From Pseudomonadota bacterium (GTDB lineage: Bacteria; Pseudomonadota; Gammaproteobacteria; Burkholderiales; Burkholderiaceae_F): a DNA stretch of 64,000 bases. Under the pieces are notes generated by a model. It searched no databases. It saw nothing but the letters and a program-made list of their open reading frames with translations, and was not told where the DNA came from. The translations under genes and the position numbers were made by a program. This document shows, piece by piece, positions 45,459-58,572 of the stretch. Position 1 is the stretch's first letter, and the number at the start of each line of letters is the position of its first letter. The stretch is taken from the NCBI GenBank assembly GCA_029778535.1, contig JAKOQB010000143.1, positions 217,307 to 281,306 of the forward strand, in the 5' to 3' direction.

Positions 45459-45591
45459 TTACGTCCGAAGAGACTACGGCGCGCGGAGGACCTGACGCGC
45501 GGGCGTGCGTGTGCGAGCATCGCGGCTGCTCCAGATCGCGCGGTAAGCGAAGCGCCGCGCGCGCACGGACGCACCGATCTTCGCTCGGAAC

Positions 45592-46950
45592 ATGCTCGAG
45601 CCCACCACGCAGTACAGTCAACTCGACCTGGCACGGGCCGCGCAAAGGCTGCGCGAGGAAACCGATCTGCTGTGCGCGCTCGAGGCGCGCGGCGGGCTGT
45701 CGCAGCGCGCGCCGGCCGCGAGCTTCGACCTCGAGGCGTACCTGATCGATCGCACCGGGCGCCCGGCGCCGCAGGGCGGCGCGCTGGTGGCGCAGATCCA
45801 GGCGCCGACGGTCGCGCCCGGCCGCACCGCGTTCCAGGCGCTGTTGCGCATCGGCGCGCAGCCGATCGCCGCCGACGGCGTCGCGCGGCTGCTGCGCGAC
45901 CTGCAGTCGGTGCTGGCGCGCTGCCATGAGGCCGCGCAGGCGCTGTCGCTGCGGTTGCTCGCGATCGGCCTGCTGCCGACCATCGACGATGCGGATCTGG
46001 CCGCGGCGAACATGACCGTGGAATCCGATCGCGCCGCGGCGCAGGCCATGTGCCGGATCGAGATCGAAGGCATCCGCGAACGGCTCGCGACCGAGCACCG
46101 CGGCATCGTCGCGATCGCTGCTGCGACATCGCTGCGCGCGCACCTGCAGGTGGCGCCCGAAGTCGCCGCGCGCTTCTACAACTCGTCGATGATCGCCGCG
46201 TTTGCGACCACCGCGCTGGCTGCCAATTCGCCGTACCTGTTCGGCGCCGAACTGTGGGACGACACGCGCGTGGCGTTGCTGGAGGAGCCGACCGCGCCGC
46301 CGCCGCCCTTCATCGCGTCGGCGGAGGACTACTTCCGCGCCAACCTCGAACACCCGACCGCCACCGTCGCCGCCGCGGATGCGCCCCACCGCTTCACCCA
46401 GCTGCGCCGGCACAACGAGGAAATGCCGCGCTTCACCCACCTGCAGGTCGGATTCGGCGCGGACGGCTCGCCGCATCTGCGGATCGAGCAGCGCGCGATG
46501 GCGCCGGGACCGACGCCGGCCGACACGCTGGCCAACCTCGCGTTTCACTACGGGCTGAGCGCATCGCTCGCGACCGAGCCCGATCCGCCAGAGGCCCGCA
46601 TCGACGCCGCCACCGCGCACGCCAACCTGCTCGCGGTGGCACGCGGCGGGCTTGCCGCGGAAGTCGCATGGCTGGACCGCGAGCGGATGCCGCTGCGCAC
46701 GCTGGCGATCGTCGAGCTGATCGAGCGCGCCTACGAGGGATTGCATCAGCTCGGCGTCGACGAGGACATCGCGCAGAGGCACCTGTCGCTGATCGAACGC
46801 CGCGTCGCCAACGGCCAGACCGGCGCCGTGTGGCAGCGCCGCTTCGTGCAGGCGCACGGCCGCAACTTCGGGCTGCTGGTGCGCGAATACGCGGCGCGCC
46901 AGCTCGGCGGCGCGCCGGTTCACGAGTGGAACCTGCGCCGGCTTACGTAG
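45592..46950 (+). CDS. GCS2-type glutamate-cysteine ligase-like protein
   Basis: The 452-residue protein has LSQRAPAASFDLEAYLIDRT early, a LRAHLQVAPEVAARFYNSSM helix-rich core, and the GCS2 block HLRIEQRAMAPGPTPADTLA followed by FHYGL. This resembles the carboxylate-amine ligases of the YbdK/GCS2 family, which join an amino group to a gamma-carboxylate using ATP. Whether the product is gamma-glutamylcysteine or another gamma-glutamyl amide is not clear. It is an isolated plus-strand gene, overlapping the convergent EamA gene by 8 bases. Confidence 0.75.
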   Translation: MLEPTTQYSQLDLARAAQRLREETDLLCALEARGGLSQRAPAASFDLEAYLIDRTGRPAPQGGALVAQIQAPTVAPGRTAFQALLRIGAQPIAADGVARLLRDLQSVLARCHEAAQALSLRLLAIGLLPTIDDADLAAANMTVESDRAAAQAMCRIEIEGIRERLATEHRGIVAIAAATSLRAHLQVAPEVAARFYNSSMIAAFATTALAANSPYLFGAELWDDTRVALLEEPTAPPPPFIASAEDYFRANLEHPTATVAAADAPHRFTQLRRHNEEMPRFTHLQVGFGADGSPHLRIEQRAMAPGPTPADTLANLAFHYGLSASLATEPDPPEARIDAATAHANLLAVARGGLAAEVAWLDRERMPLRTLAIVELIERAYEGLHQLGVDEDIAQRHLSLIERRVANGQTGAVWQRRFVQAHGRNFGLLVREYAARQLGGAPVHEWNLRRLT

Positions 46951-47863
46951 TCGCGCGCTCGACCGCCGCGGGCCGGCGCAGGCCGAGCAGCTCGTTGCCG
47001 ATAAGCGCGGCGAGCACGATTGCGCCGCCGTAGAGCGTGGAGGCCGACGGCGTTTCGCCGGCGCCGAGCCATGCCCACAGCGGGCCGAGCACGACCTCCA
47101 GCAGCGCCAGCAGCGATACCTCGGGGGCGGTCAGGCTGCGCGTGGCGACGACCATCAGCATGCACGGCACGCCGAGCTGGAAGATTCCCAGCGCCGCCAA
47201 CAGCGCGATGTCCGTCGGCGTGGCGCGCAACGGCAGGGCGAACGGCAGCATGAGGATCGCGGAGAACACGCCCCCCAGCAGCACGGATGGAACGAGATCG
47301 ACCTGCGCGCGCGACTTCTGCAGCGTGACGAGGTTGATCGCGGAGGCCAGTGGCACCGAGAACGCGATCAGCATGCCGACCAGGTGGTTGCCGGTCGGCC
47401 CGCCGCCGGCATCCTGCGAGAACATCCAGCCCATGCCGACCATCGCGGCGACGATCGCGATCCACGTGCGCGTCGGGATCCTGACGCGCAGCACCAGCCG
47501 TGCCAGGATCGCGGTGACCAGCGGCGCGACGCTGAGCACCAGCAGCGTGTTGGCGGTCGTCGTCAGCGTCAGCGCGAGCATGAACGCGCTGAACATCACC
47601 GCCCACATCGCGCCCGAAACCAGGCCCGGGATGCCGGTAGCGAACGACGCGCGGAATCCCTCGCGGCGCAGGTGCGCAAGCGCCACGAGCACGGTCAGCG
47701 CGGCGAACAGGCTGCGCCAGAACGTGACTTCGTAGCGACCCTGCGCCTGCAGTTCCGGCGTGAGGTGCCGCGTGACGACGCCCGCCGTCGACCATAGCAC
47801 CGGCACGACGATCATCAGCGCGAGCGCGCGGCGGTGGGCTCGGCGGTCGGGTTCGGTCCTCAT
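46943..47863 (-). CDS. EamA/DMT-family transporter
   Basis: The 306-residue protein has ten hydrophobic helices in two EamA repeats. The first starts LALMIVVPVLWSTAGVVTRH, with FWRSLFAALTVLV; the second starts AFSVPLASAINLVTLQKSRA, with EVSLLALLEVVLGPLWAWLG, the family's most conserved stretch. Drug/metabolite transporters of this type export amino acids or other small metabolites. The substrate is unknown. It lies downstream of typA on the same strand, separated by an inverted repeat. Confidence 0.9.
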   Translation of the reverse strand: MRTEPDRRAHRRALALMIVVPVLWSTAGVVTRHLTPELQAQGRYEVTFWRSLFAALTVLVALAHLRREGFRASFATGIPGLVSGAMWAVMFSAFMLALTLTTTANTLLVLSVAPLVTAILARLVLRVRIPTRTWIAIVAAMVGMGWMFSQDAGGGPTGNHLVGMLIAFSVPLASAINLVTLQKSRAQVDLVPSVLLGGVFSAILMLPFALPLRATPTDIALLAALGIFQLGVPCMLMVVATRSLTAPEVSLLALLEVVLGPLWAWLGAGETPSASTLYGGAIVLAALIGNELLGLRRPAAVERATT

Positions 47864-47886
47864 AAGGACAAGGAAAGGCAGTATTC

Positions 47887-47953
47887 ACCACAGAGGCACG
47901 GAGACACAGAGAAAAAGCTTCTGTTGTTCTCTGTGCCTCTGTGCCTCTGTGGT
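47887..47953. repeat. CACAGAG-type inverted repeat
   Basis: Two 27-base arms with two mismatches (left ACCACAGAGGCACGGAGACA, right ending GTGCCTCTGTGCCTCTGTGG) flank a 13-base centre. This sequence family is a dispersed intergenic repeat in many bacterial genomes. It sits between the typA stop and the EamA gene start, so it could end or stabilise the typA transcript, although it has no clear T-tract. Confidence 0.8.
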
Positions 47954-47970
47954 TGATCCAGGTCTTTGAT

Positions 47971-49791
<1,821 letters not shown>

Positions 49792-49807
49792 CTTCAGCTT
49801 TCGTGGT

Positions 49808-50716
49808 TCATCCGGTCCGCACCAGCCGCAGCGGTGCGAGCATTCCATCGGCGCCGATCGACGCCACGCCGAGCAGTCCCGCCGCACCGTAAACGCGCAC
49901 GCGCGGCGACGGCGCCGCGTTCGTTTCCACCGTCTGACCGTGCAGCAGTCGCGCGGCGTCGGCATCGTTCAGTTCGATCCGTGCCAGCGACGCCAGCAGC
50001 GTATCGGCCGGCAGCAGCCAACCGCGCCGCGCCGCCGGCGGCATTTGCTCGAGCGCGGCCAGGTCCACGGCGCGCTCGAGCGTCAGCGCGCCGACGCGCG
50101 TCCTGCGCAGCGCAGCGAGGTGCGCGCCGCAGCCGAGCGATGCGCCGATGTCCTCCGCCAGCACGCGCACGTAGGTGCCCTTGCTGCACTCGACCTCGAT
50201 GCGCGCGCGGTCGCCGTCGAAGTCGAGCAGCCGCAGCCGAGCGATCCGCACCTGCCGCGGCGCGCGTTGGACCTCGATGCCCTTGCGCGCCAGCGCGTAC
50301 AGTGGCCGGCCCTCGTGCTTCAGCGCCGAATGCATCGGCGGCACCTGCTCGATCGTGCCGGTAAGGCCCGCCAGCACCTGCTCGACGGCGCCGCGCGCGA
50401 CCGCGACCGCGCGCGTCTCGATCACCTCGCCCTCGGCGTCGCCGGTCGACGTGCGCACCCCGAACTGCAGCGTCGCCTCGTACGCCTTGTCGGCGTCGAG
50501 CAGGTCGGCCGAGAACTTGGTCGCCTCGCCGAAAGTCAGCGGCAAGAGGCCGCTCGCCAGCGGATCGAGCGTGCCCGTATGCCCCGCCTTGGCCGCATTC
50601 AGCAGCCGCCGCGCCTTCTGCAGCGCAAGGTTGGACGTGATGCCGCTCGGCTTGTCGAGCAGCAGCACGCCATCGACCGGCTCATTTGCCAACTGAGCCC
50701 GGCAAGTGCGTGCCAC
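49808..50716 (-). CDS. truB: tRNA pseudouridine(55) synthase TruB
   Basis: The 302-residue protein shows [20 protein letters not shown], the catalytic-Asp motif [16 protein letters not shown] (Asp about residue 51), [18 protein letters not shown] and [20 protein letters not shown]. It makes pseudouridine 55 in the T-loop of tRNAs. The start is GTG 50716, three bases after the rbfA stop. Confidence 0.95.
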   Translation of the reverse strand: MARTCRAQLANEPVDGVLLLDKPSGITSNLALQKARRLLNAAKAGHTGTLDPLASGLLPLTFGEATKFSADLLDADKAYEATLQFGVRTSTGDAEGEVIETRAVAVARGAVEQVLAGLTGTIEQVPPMHSALKHEGRPLYALARKGIEVQRAPRQVRIARLRLLDFDGDRARIEVECSKGTYVRVLAEDIGASLGCGAHLAALRRTRVGALTLERAVDLAALEQMPPAARRGWLLPADTLLASLARIELNDADAARLLHGQTVETNAAPSPRVRVYGAAGLLGVASIGADGMLAPLRLVRTG

Positions 50717-50719
50717 GGC

Positions 50720-51088
50720 TCACTCGTTCGGGTGTTCGGGCTTGCCGATCGCGCGGTCGATCAGCCGGTCGATCTCGAAGCCGCGCTCGACGCTGGTGTC
50801 GTGCACGAAGTGCAACCGCGGCACCGTGTGGATGTGCAGCCGCTTGAACAGCAGGTTGTGCAGGTGCCCCGCGGCCGCGTTCAGCCCGTGCGCGGCGACT
50901 TCCGGATCGCCGCCGATCACGGTGAAGAACACCTTCGCGTGCGCGTAGTCCGGCGTCAGTTCGACACCGCTGACAGTCACCAGCCCGACGCGCGGATCGC
51001 GCACCTCGCGCGGGATCAGCTCGCCCAGATCGCGCTGGATCTGGTCGGCGATGCGCGCACCGCGCGCGGGTTTCTTCGACGGCTTCAT
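50720..51088 (-). CDS. rbfA: 30S ribosome-binding factor RbfA
   Basis: The 122-residue KH-type protein has [37 protein letters not shown] and a late [20 protein letters not shown], the complete RbfA signature. It binds the 30S subunit and helps mature 16S rRNA. It lies 12 bases after infB, the usual order. Confidence 0.95.
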   Translation of the reverse strand: MKPSKKPARGARIADQIQRDLGELIPREVRDPRVGLVTVSGVELTPDYAHAKVFFTVIGGDPEVAAHGLNAAAGHLHNLLFKRLHIHTVPRLHFVHDTSVERGFEIDRLIDRAIGKPEHPNE

Positions 51089-51100
51089 GCGGCTCGCGCA

Positions 51101-53806
51101 TTACAGCGTCCGCGCGACCTCCTGCACCTCGAATACTTCGAGCTGGTCGCCTTCCTTGATGTCGTCGTAGCCCTTCAGGCTCAGGCCGCACTCGAAGCCG
51201 GCCTTGACCTCGCGCACGTCGTCCTTAAAGCGCTTCAGCGACGCCAGCTCGCCCGTCCAGATCACCACGTTGTCGCGCAGCAGGCGCGCCTGCGCGGTGC
51301 GCTTGACCACGCCGTCGAGCACCATGCAGCCGGCGACCGAGCCGACCTTCGGCACGCGGAAGATCTGGCGGATCTCGACCAGCCCCAGCACCTGCTCGCG
51401 CTGCTCCGGCGCCAGCAAGCCGCTCAAGGCCGCCTTCACGTCGTCGACCGCATCGTAGATGATGTTGTAGTAGCGGATCTGAATGCCGTTCGTTTCGGCG
51501 AGCTTGCGCGCCGACTGGTCGGCACGCACGTTGAAGCCGATGATCACGGCCTTGCTCGCCAGCGCGAGGTTGACGTCGCTCTCCGTGATGCCGCCCACCT
51601 GTGCGTGCACGACCTGCACCTTGACCTCGTCGGTCGACAGCTTCGTCAGCGCGTGCACCAGCGCCTCCTGCGAGCCCTGCACGTCGGCTTTGATGATCAG
51701 CGGCAGCGTGCGCGCGGCGCCCTCGCCCATCGATTCGAACATGTTCTCCAGCTTCGCCGCCTGCTGCTTGGCGAGCTTGGTGTCGCGGAACTTGCCCTGC
51801 CGGTACAGCGCGATCTCGCGCGCCTTGCGCTCGTCGCCGAGCACGATCAGCTCGTCGCCGGCGGCCGGCACGTCGGACAGGCCCTGGATCTCGACCGGGA
51901 TCGACGGCCCCGCCTCGGGGATGCTCTTGCCCGCTTCGTCCAGCATCGCGCGCACGCGGCCGAACGCGGAGCCGGCGAGCACAACGTCGCCGCGCTTCAG
52001 CGTGCCTGCCTGCACCAGCACGGTGGCGACCGGGCCGCGGCCCTTGTCGAGCTTGGATTCGATGATCAGGCCCTTGGCCGGGGCATCCTTCACCGCAGTG
52101 AGCTGCTTGACCTCGGCCTGCAGCAGCACGTTCTCCAGCAGCTCGTCCACGCCCTGGCCGGTCTTGGCCGACACCGGCACGAACGGGGAGTCGCCGCCGT
52201 ATTCCTCCGGCACGACTTCGTTGGCAACCAGCTCCTGCTTCACGCGCTCGGGATTGGCCTCCGGCTTGTCGATCTTGTTCAGCGCCACGACGATCGGAAC
52301 GCCCGCGGCTTTCGCGTGCGCGATCGCCTCCTTGGTCTGCGGCATGACGCCGTCATCGGCCGCGACGACCAGGATCACGATGTCGGTCGCCTTGGCGCCG
52401 CGCGCGCGCATCGCGGTGAACGCCTCGTGGCCGGGCGTGTCGAGGAACGTGATGATCCCGCGCGGCGTCTCGACGTGATAGGCGCCGATGTGCTGAGTGA
52501 TGCCACCGGCCTCGCCCGCGGCGACCTTGGTGCGGCGGATGAAGTCCAGCAGCGACGTCTTGCCGTGGTCGACGTGGCCCATGATCGTGACGACCGGCGG
52601 GCGCGGTTCGGCGACCGCCTCCGAAACGGTCGCCGCCTCGGTTTCCGCCAGCAGTGCCTCGGGCGAGTCGAGCTTGGCGGCGAGCGCCTTGTGACCCATC
52701 TCCTCGACCACGATCATCGCGGTCTCCTGGTCGAGCACCTGGTTGATGGTCACCATCTGGCCCATCTTCATCAGCACCTTGATGACCTCGGAAGCCTTGA
52801 CCGCCATCTTGTGGGCGAGGTCGGCAACCGTGATCGTCTCGGGCACCGAGACATCGCGCACGATCGGCTCGCTCGGCATCGCGATCGGTGCGCGCTCTTC
52901 CTCGCCGCGCCCGGGACGCCGCCCCTTCGGACCGCGCCAGCCGGCCGCACCGGTGTCGCCGCGCGTCTTCAGCGCGCGTTTCTTCGCGGCGTCCTCGGAC
53001 CACGACGACGCGAGCTTGCCCGACTTGACTTCCTTGACGCCGGGCTTCTTCTCTTCCTTCTTCGCCTCGGCAGGCTTGGCCTCGACCTTGGCCACCGGCT
53101 TGTGCAGCGTGCCCTCGGCCGCCGGTGCCTTCACGACCTTGCGCGGTGCGGCCATCATGGTCTTGATGGCGGCGACCTCCTCCTCCGCCTTGCGGCGCGC
53201 GCGCTCCTGCGCGAGCTGCGCTTCCTTCGCAACCTTGTCGGCCGCGGCCTGCTCGGCCTTCACGCGCTCGAGATCGGCCTGCGCGCTCGCCTCGCGCGCA
53301 CGCGCGGCTTCGAGCTCCTGCTCCTCCTTGCGCTGCGCCTCCAGCACCTCGCGCTGCGCGCGCTCGGCGCGCTCGCGCGCCTCGGCCGTCTGGCGCGCGG
53401 CGAGCTCGGCCTGGCGCCGCGCCTCTTCCTCGCGCTTGCGCAGCTCGGCTTCGTCGATCACCGGCGCCGCCGGCGCCGGCGCGACGGCCTCCGCTTCGCT
53501 TTCGGCATCGCGCTTGACGAACACGCGTTTCTTGCGCACCTCGACCTGGATCGTGCGCGCCTTTCCGGTCGCGTCGGCCTGCTTGATCTCGGAGGTCTGC
53601 TTGCGCGTCAGCGTGATCTTGCGCTTTTCGGCCGCCTCGCCACCGTGCGCGCGGCGCAGCGATTCGAGCAGGCGCGCCTTGTCGTCTTCCGACAGGACGT
53701 CGTTCTCGGCGGCCTTGTTCACTCCGGCGGCACGCAGCTGCTCGAGCAGCATCGGCGGCGGGAGCTTCAGCTCCGCGGCGAATTGGGCGACGGTATTGCT
53801 GGCCAT
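51101..53806 (-). CDS. infB: Translation initiation factor IF-2
   Basis: The 901-residue protein has the IF2_N module at the start ([20 protein letters not shown]), a long charged, Ala/Glu/Arg-rich linker (about residues 60-300), a second IF2_N-like module ([20 protein letters not shown]), the GTPase domain with [16 protein letters not shown] (about residue 407), DTPGHEAF and NKIDKPEA, then domains II-IV to the end. It delivers initiator tRNA to the 30S subunit. Length is typical for betaproteobacteria. Confidence 0.96.
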   Translation of the reverse strand: MASNTVAQFAAELKLPPPMLLEQLRAAGVNKAAENDVLSEDDKARLLESLRRAHGGEAAEKRKITLTRKQTSEIKQADATGKARTIQVEVRKKRVFVKRDAESEAEAVAPAPAAPVIDEAELRKREEEARRQAELAARQTAEARERAERAQREVLEAQRKEEQELEAARAREASAQADLERVKAEQAAADKVAKEAQLAQERARRKAEEEVAAIKTMMAAPRKVVKAPAAEGTLHKPVAKVEAKPAEAKKEEKKPGVKEVKSGKLASSWSEDAAKKRALKTRGDTGAAGWRGPKGRRPGRGEEERAPIAMPSEPIVRDVSVPETITVADLAHKMAVKASEVIKVLMKMGQMVTINQVLDQETAMIVVEEMGHKALAAKLDSPEALLAETEAATVSEAVAEPRPPVVTIMGHVDHGKTSLLDFIRRTKVAAGEAGGITQHIGAYHVETPRGIITFLDTPGHEAFTAMRARGAKATDIVILVVAADDGVMPQTKEAIAHAKAAGVPIVVALNKIDKPEANPERVKQELVANEVVPEEYGGDSPFVPVSAKTGQGVDELLENVLLQAEVKQLTAVKDAPAKGLIIESKLDKGRGPVATVLVQAGTLKRGDVVLAGSAFGRVRAMLDEAGKSIPEAGPSIPVEIQGLSDVPAAGDELIVLGDERKAREIALYRQGKFRDTKLAKQQAAKLENMFESMGEGAARTLPLIIKADVQGSQEALVHALTKLSTDEVKVQVVHAQVGGITESDVNLALASKAVIIGFNVRADQSARKLAETNGIQIRYYNIIYDAVDDVKAALSGLLAPEQREQVLGLVEIRQIFRVPKVGSVAGCMVLDGVVKRTAQARLLRDNVVIWTGELASLKRFKDDVREVKAGFECGLSLKGYDDIKEGDQLEVFEVQEVARTL

Positions 53807-53849
53807 GTTGTCCTCTTCAACTTCTGTTTCGGGCAGGTCCGCTGCCTGT

Positions 53850-55337
53850 CTAGGCGAACCAGTGCGCGCGCGCCGCCATGATCAGCACCTTGGCGCGCTC
53901 CTCATCGATTCCGGTCATCTCGGTCAGCTCGTCGACCGCGAGCTCGGCGAGGTCATCGCGCGTGTGCAGGTTGTTGGCCGCCAGCTTCGCGGCCAGCTCG
54001 TTGTCCATGCCATCGAGCTCGAGCAGCGACTTGTCGACCTTCTCCAGGTTCTCCTCGCGTACGATCGCCTCGGTCAGCAAGGCATTGCGCGCGCGGTTGC
54101 GCAGCTCCTCGACCGTTTCCTCGTCGAACGCCTCGATCTCCAGCAGCTCGGACACCGGCACGTACGCGATCTCCTCCAGCGTGGCGAAGCCTTCCTGGAT
54201 CAGGATGTTGGCGACCTCCTCATCGACGTCGAGCTTCTCGACGAACAGCGCGCGCACGTTGGACTGCTCGGATTCCTTCTTCTGCGCCGATTCGTCGGCG
54301 GTCATGATGTTGATCTGCCAGCCGGTCAGCTCGCTCGCCAGCCGCACGTTCTGGCCGCTGCGGCCGATCGCGATCGCGAGGTTGTCCTCGTCGACCACCA
54401 CGTCCATCGCGTGCTTGTCCTCGTCGACCAGGATCGACGACACGTTGGCCGGAGCCAGCGCGCCGATCACGAATTGCGCCGGGTCATCCGACCACAGCAC
54501 GATGTCGACCCGCTCGCCGGCCAGTTCGTTGGTCACCGCCTGCACGCGCGAGCCGCGCATGCCCACACAGGTGCCGATCGGATCGATGCGGCGATCGTTG
54601 GTCCAAACGGCGATCTTGGCGCGCACGCCCGGATCGCGCGCGGCCGACTTGATCTGCAGCAGGCCCTGTTCGATCTCGGGCACTTCCAGCTCGAACAGCT
54701 TCTTCAGGAACTCCGGCGACGTGCGCGACAGGATCACCTGCGGGCCGCGCGCCTGGCGGTCGATCTTGGCCACGAACGCGCGCACGCGGTCGCCGACGCG
54801 CAGGTTCTCCTTCGGGATCATCTCGGACCTGGGCAGCCGCGCCTCGATCTTGCCGGCCTCGATGATCAGATCGCCCTTGTCGAGCCGCTTGACGGTGCCG
54901 CTGACGATCTCGTCGCCGCGCGCCAGAAACTCGGTCAGCAACTGCTCGCGCTCGGCGTCGCGGATCTTCTGCAGGATCGCCTGCTTGGTGTCCTGCGCGA
55001 AGCGGCGGCCAAGGGTTTCCTCGCGCTTCGGCAGCGCCTCCTCGATGTACTCATCGACCTCGATGTCGGGGATCTGCTCCTTCGCCTCCGACAGGATGAT
55101 CTGGTGCCCGGGCTCCTGCAGTCCGGCCTCGTCGGGCACCACCAGCCAGCGGCGGAATGCCTCGTAGTCGCCGGTCTCGCGATCGACCGCCACGCGGATA
55201 TCCACGTCTTCCTCGTCGAACAGCTTCTTGGTCGCGCCCGCGAGCGCGGCTTCGAGGGCGCCGAACACCACGTCGCGCGGCACGTTCTTCTCACGCGCCA
55301 GCACGTCGACCGTCAGCAGAATTTCTCTTCCGTTCAT
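53850..55337 (-). CDS. nusA: Transcription termination/antitermination factor NusA
   Basis: The 495-residue protein (same length as E. coli NusA) has the RNA-polymerase-binding N-terminal domain, an S1 domain ([20 protein letters not shown]), KH1 and KH2 ([40 protein letters not shown]) and two C-terminal acidic repeats ([40 protein letters not shown]). It tunes pausing, termination and antitermination. Its ATG overlaps the rimP stop by 4 bases; infB follows after 43 bases. Confidence 0.96.
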   Translation of the reverse strand: MNGREILLTVDVLAREKNVPRDVVFGALEAALAGATKKLFDEEDVDIRVAVDRETGDYEAFRRWLVVPDEAGLQEPGHQIILSEAKEQIPDIEVDEYIEEALPKREETLGRRFAQDTKQAILQKIRDAEREQLLTEFLARGDEIVSGTVKRLDKGDLIIEAGKIEARLPRSEMIPKENLRVGDRVRAFVAKIDRQARGPQVILSRTSPEFLKKLFELEVPEIEQGLLQIKSAARDPGVRAKIAVWTNDRRIDPIGTCVGMRGSRVQAVTNELAGERVDIVLWSDDPAQFVIGALAPANVSSILVDEDKHAMDVVVDEDNLAIAIGRSGQNVRLASELTGWQINIMTADESAQKKESEQSNVRALFVEKLDVDEEVANILIQEGFATLEEIAYVPVSELLEIEAFDEETVEELRNRARNALLTEAIVREENLEKVDKSLLELDGMDNELAAKLAANNLHTRDDLAELAVDELTEMTGIDEERAKVLIMAARAHWFA

Positions 55338-55882
55338 CGCCCACTCCTGAAATCCAGTTCCGGCACCAGCCGCGCCCGATCGACGTCGGCCAATGCAAAC
55401 TCCACTACCTTCGGCGCCGCGGCCGGCGACCCTTCGCCCGACCTTGCCGCCGGCTTGCGCTTCGACGGCGAGCGCGGCTGCGGCACCGCCGCCTCGCTCA
55501 CCTGCACCACGATCTGCTCGTGTCCGTCGGCGCCGCGCACCTCCAGCAGACGGCCGCGCAGGCGCTTGCGCCCATCGACCGGCGCGAACAGATGGAAATT
55601 CGCCTCCGCACCGATGAAGCGCCGGTAATCGTCGGCCCGTCGCAGCGGCCGGTCGAGCCCCGGCGAGGAGACCTCGAGCCGCTCGTAATGAACGCCCTCG
55701 ACGGCGAACAGGTGCGTGAGCTGGTGGCTCAGGCGCTCGCAGTCGTCGATGCGGATGCCCATCGGGGTGTCGATCGACACCCGCAGCAGGCCGCCGAGAC
55801 GCTCGACGTCGACCAGTTCGTAGCCCAGCCCTTCGGCGGTCCGCTCGACCAACGCAATCAATTCCGCCGTTGCCCTGCTCAC
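55334..55882 (-). CDS. rimP: Ribosome maturation factor RimP
   Basis: The 182-residue protein has the RimP signature: [60 protein letters not shown] and a later SH3-like half. It helps assemble the 30S subunit. The start is GTG 55882 with GGGAG upstream. A lysine/serine-rich extension ([20 protein letters not shown]) sits in the C-terminal half. It is the first gene of the nusA operon; a terminator-like hairpin lies 34 bases before its start. Confidence 0.93.
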   Translation of the reverse strand: MSRATAELIALVERTAEGLGYELVDVERLGGLLRVSIDTPMGIRIDDCERLSHQLTHLFAVEGVHYERLEVSSPGLDRPLRRADDYRRFIGAEANFHLFAPVDGRKRLRGRLLEVRGADGHEQIVVQVSEAAVPQPRSPSKRKPAARSGEGSPAAAPKVVEFALADVDRARLVPELDFRSGR

Positions 55883-55915
55883 TTCAATCTCCCGCCGCGC
55901 TCCGAGGCGAAATCC

Positions 55916-55941
55916 AAAAAAAAATGGGCATGAAGCCCATT
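55916..55941 (-). terminator. Intrinsic terminator or attenuator in the rimP leader
   Basis: On the minus strand AATGGGC pairs with GCCCATT around a five-base TTCAT loop, followed by nine T residues. This is a textbook rho-independent terminator. It ends transcription from rluB, whose stop is 167 bases upstream, or attenuates entry into rimP-nusA, since it stands only 34 bases before the rimP start codon. Confidence 0.88.
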
Positions 55942-56107
55942 CCTCCGTTCCAACAGGCCCGCGCGTTCGGCAAGAACCGCGAAATCCCGGAACCGTACGC
56001 GCTGCGATCAGAGGGCCGATCGGACTGCGATGACCGGACCTTTCCGACAGGCTTGCATTATAGGGGCGCGAGGCGTCGGTCTCAAGTTCGCGCCCGGGAA
56101 GAATGCT

Positions 56108-57490
56108 CTAACCGAAGCCGCGCGGCTTGCCGCGACGAGAACGCATCGGCCCCTGGCCCGGTCCGTAGCCCTGACCAAAGCCCTGCCCGCGTCCGGCGCC
56201 GTAGCCTCGGCCATGGTGCGTGCCGGCCGCGATGTAGCTCACCGTGCTGGTCATCGGATCGGGCTGGCGCGGCGGTCCCTGCCGCTGCGGCTTGTTGCGC
56301 CGGGCGCCCGGGCCGCCCGGCCCGCCCTGGCCCTGCGGGCGCGACCGCAGTTCATCGACGGAAATGCCCAGGTCATGCGTCCACGCCTGCACCCAGTCGG
56401 GCGACAGTTCCTGGTAGCGGCCGCGCGTCAGCGAGCGCGGCAGCTGCACCGCGCCGAAGCGGGTGCGGATCAGCCGGGTCACCTCGAGGCCGACCGCCTC
56501 GAACATGCGCCGCACCTCGCGGTTGCGGCCTTCGCTGAGCGCGACGCGATACCAGTGGTTCGCGCCCTGCCCGCCGGCGTCGTCGATTCGCGCGAAGCGT
56601 GCCACCCCGTCCTCGAGCTGAACGCCGTCGAGCAGGCGCTGCCGCTGCTCGTCGCTGCACTGGCCGAACACGCGCACCGCGTACTCGCGCTCGACCTCGT
56701 AGCGCGGGTGCATCAGCCGGTTCGCCAGTTCGCCCGAGGTGGTGAAGATCAGCAGGCCCTCGGTGTTGAAGTCGAGCCGCCCGACCGCGACCCAGCGCCC
56801 ACCCGACACCTTCGGCAGGTTGTCGAACACGCTGGGGCGATGCTCGGGATCGTCCTGCGACACGATCTCGCCCGCCGGCTTGTGATACAGCAGTACGCGC
56901 GGCGGGCGCCCCGCGCCCCTGAGCCGCAACTGCAGCGGCTTGCCGTTCACCCGCACCTGGTCGGTGGGCATCACGCGCTGGCCGACGTGCGCGGGCTCGC
57001 CGTTGACCGAAACGCGCCCGGCGATGATCAGCTCTTCCATGTCGCGGCGCGAGCCGATGCCGGCGTCGGCCAGCACCTTGTGCAGCTTCTCCGACTGCGC
57101 GTTCAGCGCCTGCTTGGCGGCGCGGCGGCCGCGCTCGAGCAGGTCGCGCGGCAGCGGCGTGGCCGCCATCGCGGCCATGTTGATGTCGTCGCCTTCGCCC
57201 ACCAGCGGCAGCGCAGGGGCGGCAGCTTCGGCGGCGACGGACTCGCCTTGCGGCGGCGTGGCATCGGCGCGTTGGCCACGACCCCTGCCGCGGCGTCGGC
57301 GTCCGCGCCCGCCGCGTTGGGGGCGGTCGTCCGACCCGGCATCGACGGTGTCGCGCGCACCCTCGGGCGCGCCTTCGTCCGCGGCACCCGCGGTGGGCGG
57401 CGTCGCCGGGGCGGCATTGCCTCCCACGGAATCGTCGGGCAGCGAGCCGGTGTTGTCCTGGTCTTCGACAGGGCGTATCGCGTGCGTCAT
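56108..57490 (-). CDS. rluB: 23S rRNA pseudouridine(2605) synthase RluB
   Basis: The 460-residue protein has a long low-complexity N-terminus (Arg/Gly-rich [11 protein letters not shown], about residues 60-75), an S4 RNA-binding domain ([20 protein letters not shown]), then the RsuA/RluB catalytic core with [15 protein letters not shown] (catalytic Asp) and [21 protein letters not shown] Gly/Arg/Pro-rich tail follows. Both flanking extensions are usual in betaproteobacterial RluB. It modifies U2605 of 23S rRNA. Its ATG overlaps the scpB stop. Confidence 0.93.
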   Translation of the reverse strand: MTHAIRPVEDQDNTGSLPDDSVGGNAAPATPPTAGAADEGAPEGARDTVDAGSDDRPQRGGRGRRRRGRGRGQRADATPPQGESVAAEAAAPALPLVGEGDDINMAAMAATPLPRDLLERGRRAAKQALNAQSEKLHKVLADAGIGSRRDMEELIIAGRVSVNGEPAHVGQRVMPTDQVRVNGKPLQLRLRGAGRPPRVLLYHKPAGEIVSQDDPEHRPSVFDNLPKVSGGRWVAVGRLDFNTEGLLIFTTSGELANRLMHPRYEVEREYAVRVFGQCSDEQRQRLLDGVQLEDGVARFARIDDAGGQGANHWYRVALSEGRNREVRRMFEAVGLEVTRLIRTRFGAVQLPRSLTRGRYQELSPDWVQAWTHDLGISVDELRSRPQGQGGPGGPGARRNKPQRQGPPRQPDPMTSTVSYIAAGTHHGRGYGAGRGQGFGQGYGPGQGPMRSRRGKPRGFG

Positions 57491-58131
57491 GACTGGGCTT
57501 CGGAAGTGGCGGCCACCGTGGCGGTGTCCGCATCGGATTCGGGAAGGAGAGCGGCGGGCTGATCCGCCGTGGCGGCGGCCGCGAACTGAAGTTCGAATTC
57601 GGCGGCCCCCGCTGACTCATTGCCCGCGGCGAGCGCCGGCAGTTCTTCGAGCGAACGCAGGCCAAGGTCGTCGAGAAACGCGCGCGTGGTGGCCAGCAGC
57701 GCGGGCCGGCCCGGCGTCTCGCGGTGGCCGATCACCTCGACCCAGCCGCGCTCCTCGAGCGTCTTGAGCACCTGCGTGGAGACGGTCACGCCGCGGATCT
57801 CCTCGATGTCGCCGCGCGTGACGGGCTGCCGGTAGGCGATGATCGCCAGCGTCTCGAGCACCGCGCGCGAATACCTGGGGGGCTTTTCGGGATTGAGGCG
57901 GTCGAGGTAGGGCCGCATCGACGGCCGGCTCTGGAAGCGCCAGCCCGAGGCCAGTGCCACCAGCTCGATGCCGCGGCCCTGCCAGTCGCGCTTCAGTTCG
58001 TCCAGCAGCACGCGCAGCGTGTCGGCGTTCAGCTCATCGGCGAACAGCTGGCGCAGTTCCGCGATCGGCAGCGGCTGCTGCGCCGTCAGCAATGCGGTCT
58101 CGAGGACGATCTTCGCCTCTTGTGTGTTCAT
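57487..58131 (-). CDS. scpB: Segregation and condensation protein B
   Basis: The 214-residue protein has two winged-helix domains: [26 protein letters not shown], and [28 protein letters not shown] followed by [29 protein letters not shown]. These are the defining ScpB blocks. With ScpA and SMC it forms the condensin that compacts chromosomes. No scpA gene is in the window. The start is ATG 58131, divergent from lexA across 441 bases. Confidence 0.93.
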   Translation of the reverse strand: MNTQEAKIVLETALLTAQQPLPIAELRQLFADELNADTLRVLLDELKRDWQGRGIELVALASGWRFQSRPSMRPYLDRLNPEKPPRYSRAVLETLAIIAYRQPVTRGDIEEIRGVTVSTQVLKTLEERGWVEVIGHRETPGRPALLATTRAFLDDLGLRSLEELPALAAGNESAGAAEFELQFAAAATADQPAALLPESDADTATVAATSEAQS

Positions 58132-58532
58132 GCTTCCGCGTTCAAATGGTTGCAGGTCATCAATGCGATCGCATCGGCGGGCCGCGCAGCGATGCGCCGG
58201 CCGGACCTGCCAATGCGCGCCATCAAGCACAAAGTCCGGACGATCGGTCCGGCAAATCATTACCCGGTAGTTGAGGTCTGGCCGCGCCGCAGACGCCGTT
58301 CAGTGCCTGCCTGCGTTGCGCCGTCACAGACGATTCGCAACACGGGACCGTCCGGCCGAGGTTGCCGCGGGTCGCGTCGACTTCACGCGCCTCGTCCTGC
58401 GGCAATCGAAGTCAATCCAGGACGGTCAATTCGATGGCTGGGCAGTTTATCACGCGGTATTGCACCGACAAGCGCGTGTTCGCACCCGCATTCGGACGAA
58501 CTTGCGCGCGGCACTTGCATTTCCATTCAGTA
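58132..58532. other. Divergent intergenic region, scpB/lexA
   Basis: No gene is supported in these 401 bases; open frames on both strands lack family features and ribosome sites. The region must hold the scpB promoter on the minus strand and the lexA promoter near its right end, where a TTGCAT at 58515 could be a -35 element. Local base composition drops in GC only from about 58500 onward. Confidence 0.4.
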
Positions 58533-58548
58533 CTGTATAAATTAACAG
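58533..58548 (+). promoter_or_regulatory. LexA box (SOS operator)
   Basis: CTGTATAAATTAACAG matches the CTGT-N8-ACAG SOS consensus exactly, with an AT-only centre. It overlaps a likely -10 element (TATAAA at 58536) with TTGCAT 15 bases upstream as a possible -35, and lies 24 bases before the lexA start. Binding by LexA would block the promoter, giving autoregulation of lexA and of the genes transcribed behind it. Confidence 0.92.
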
Positions 58549-58572
58549 TCAACCTCGGCACGGAGAGACACG

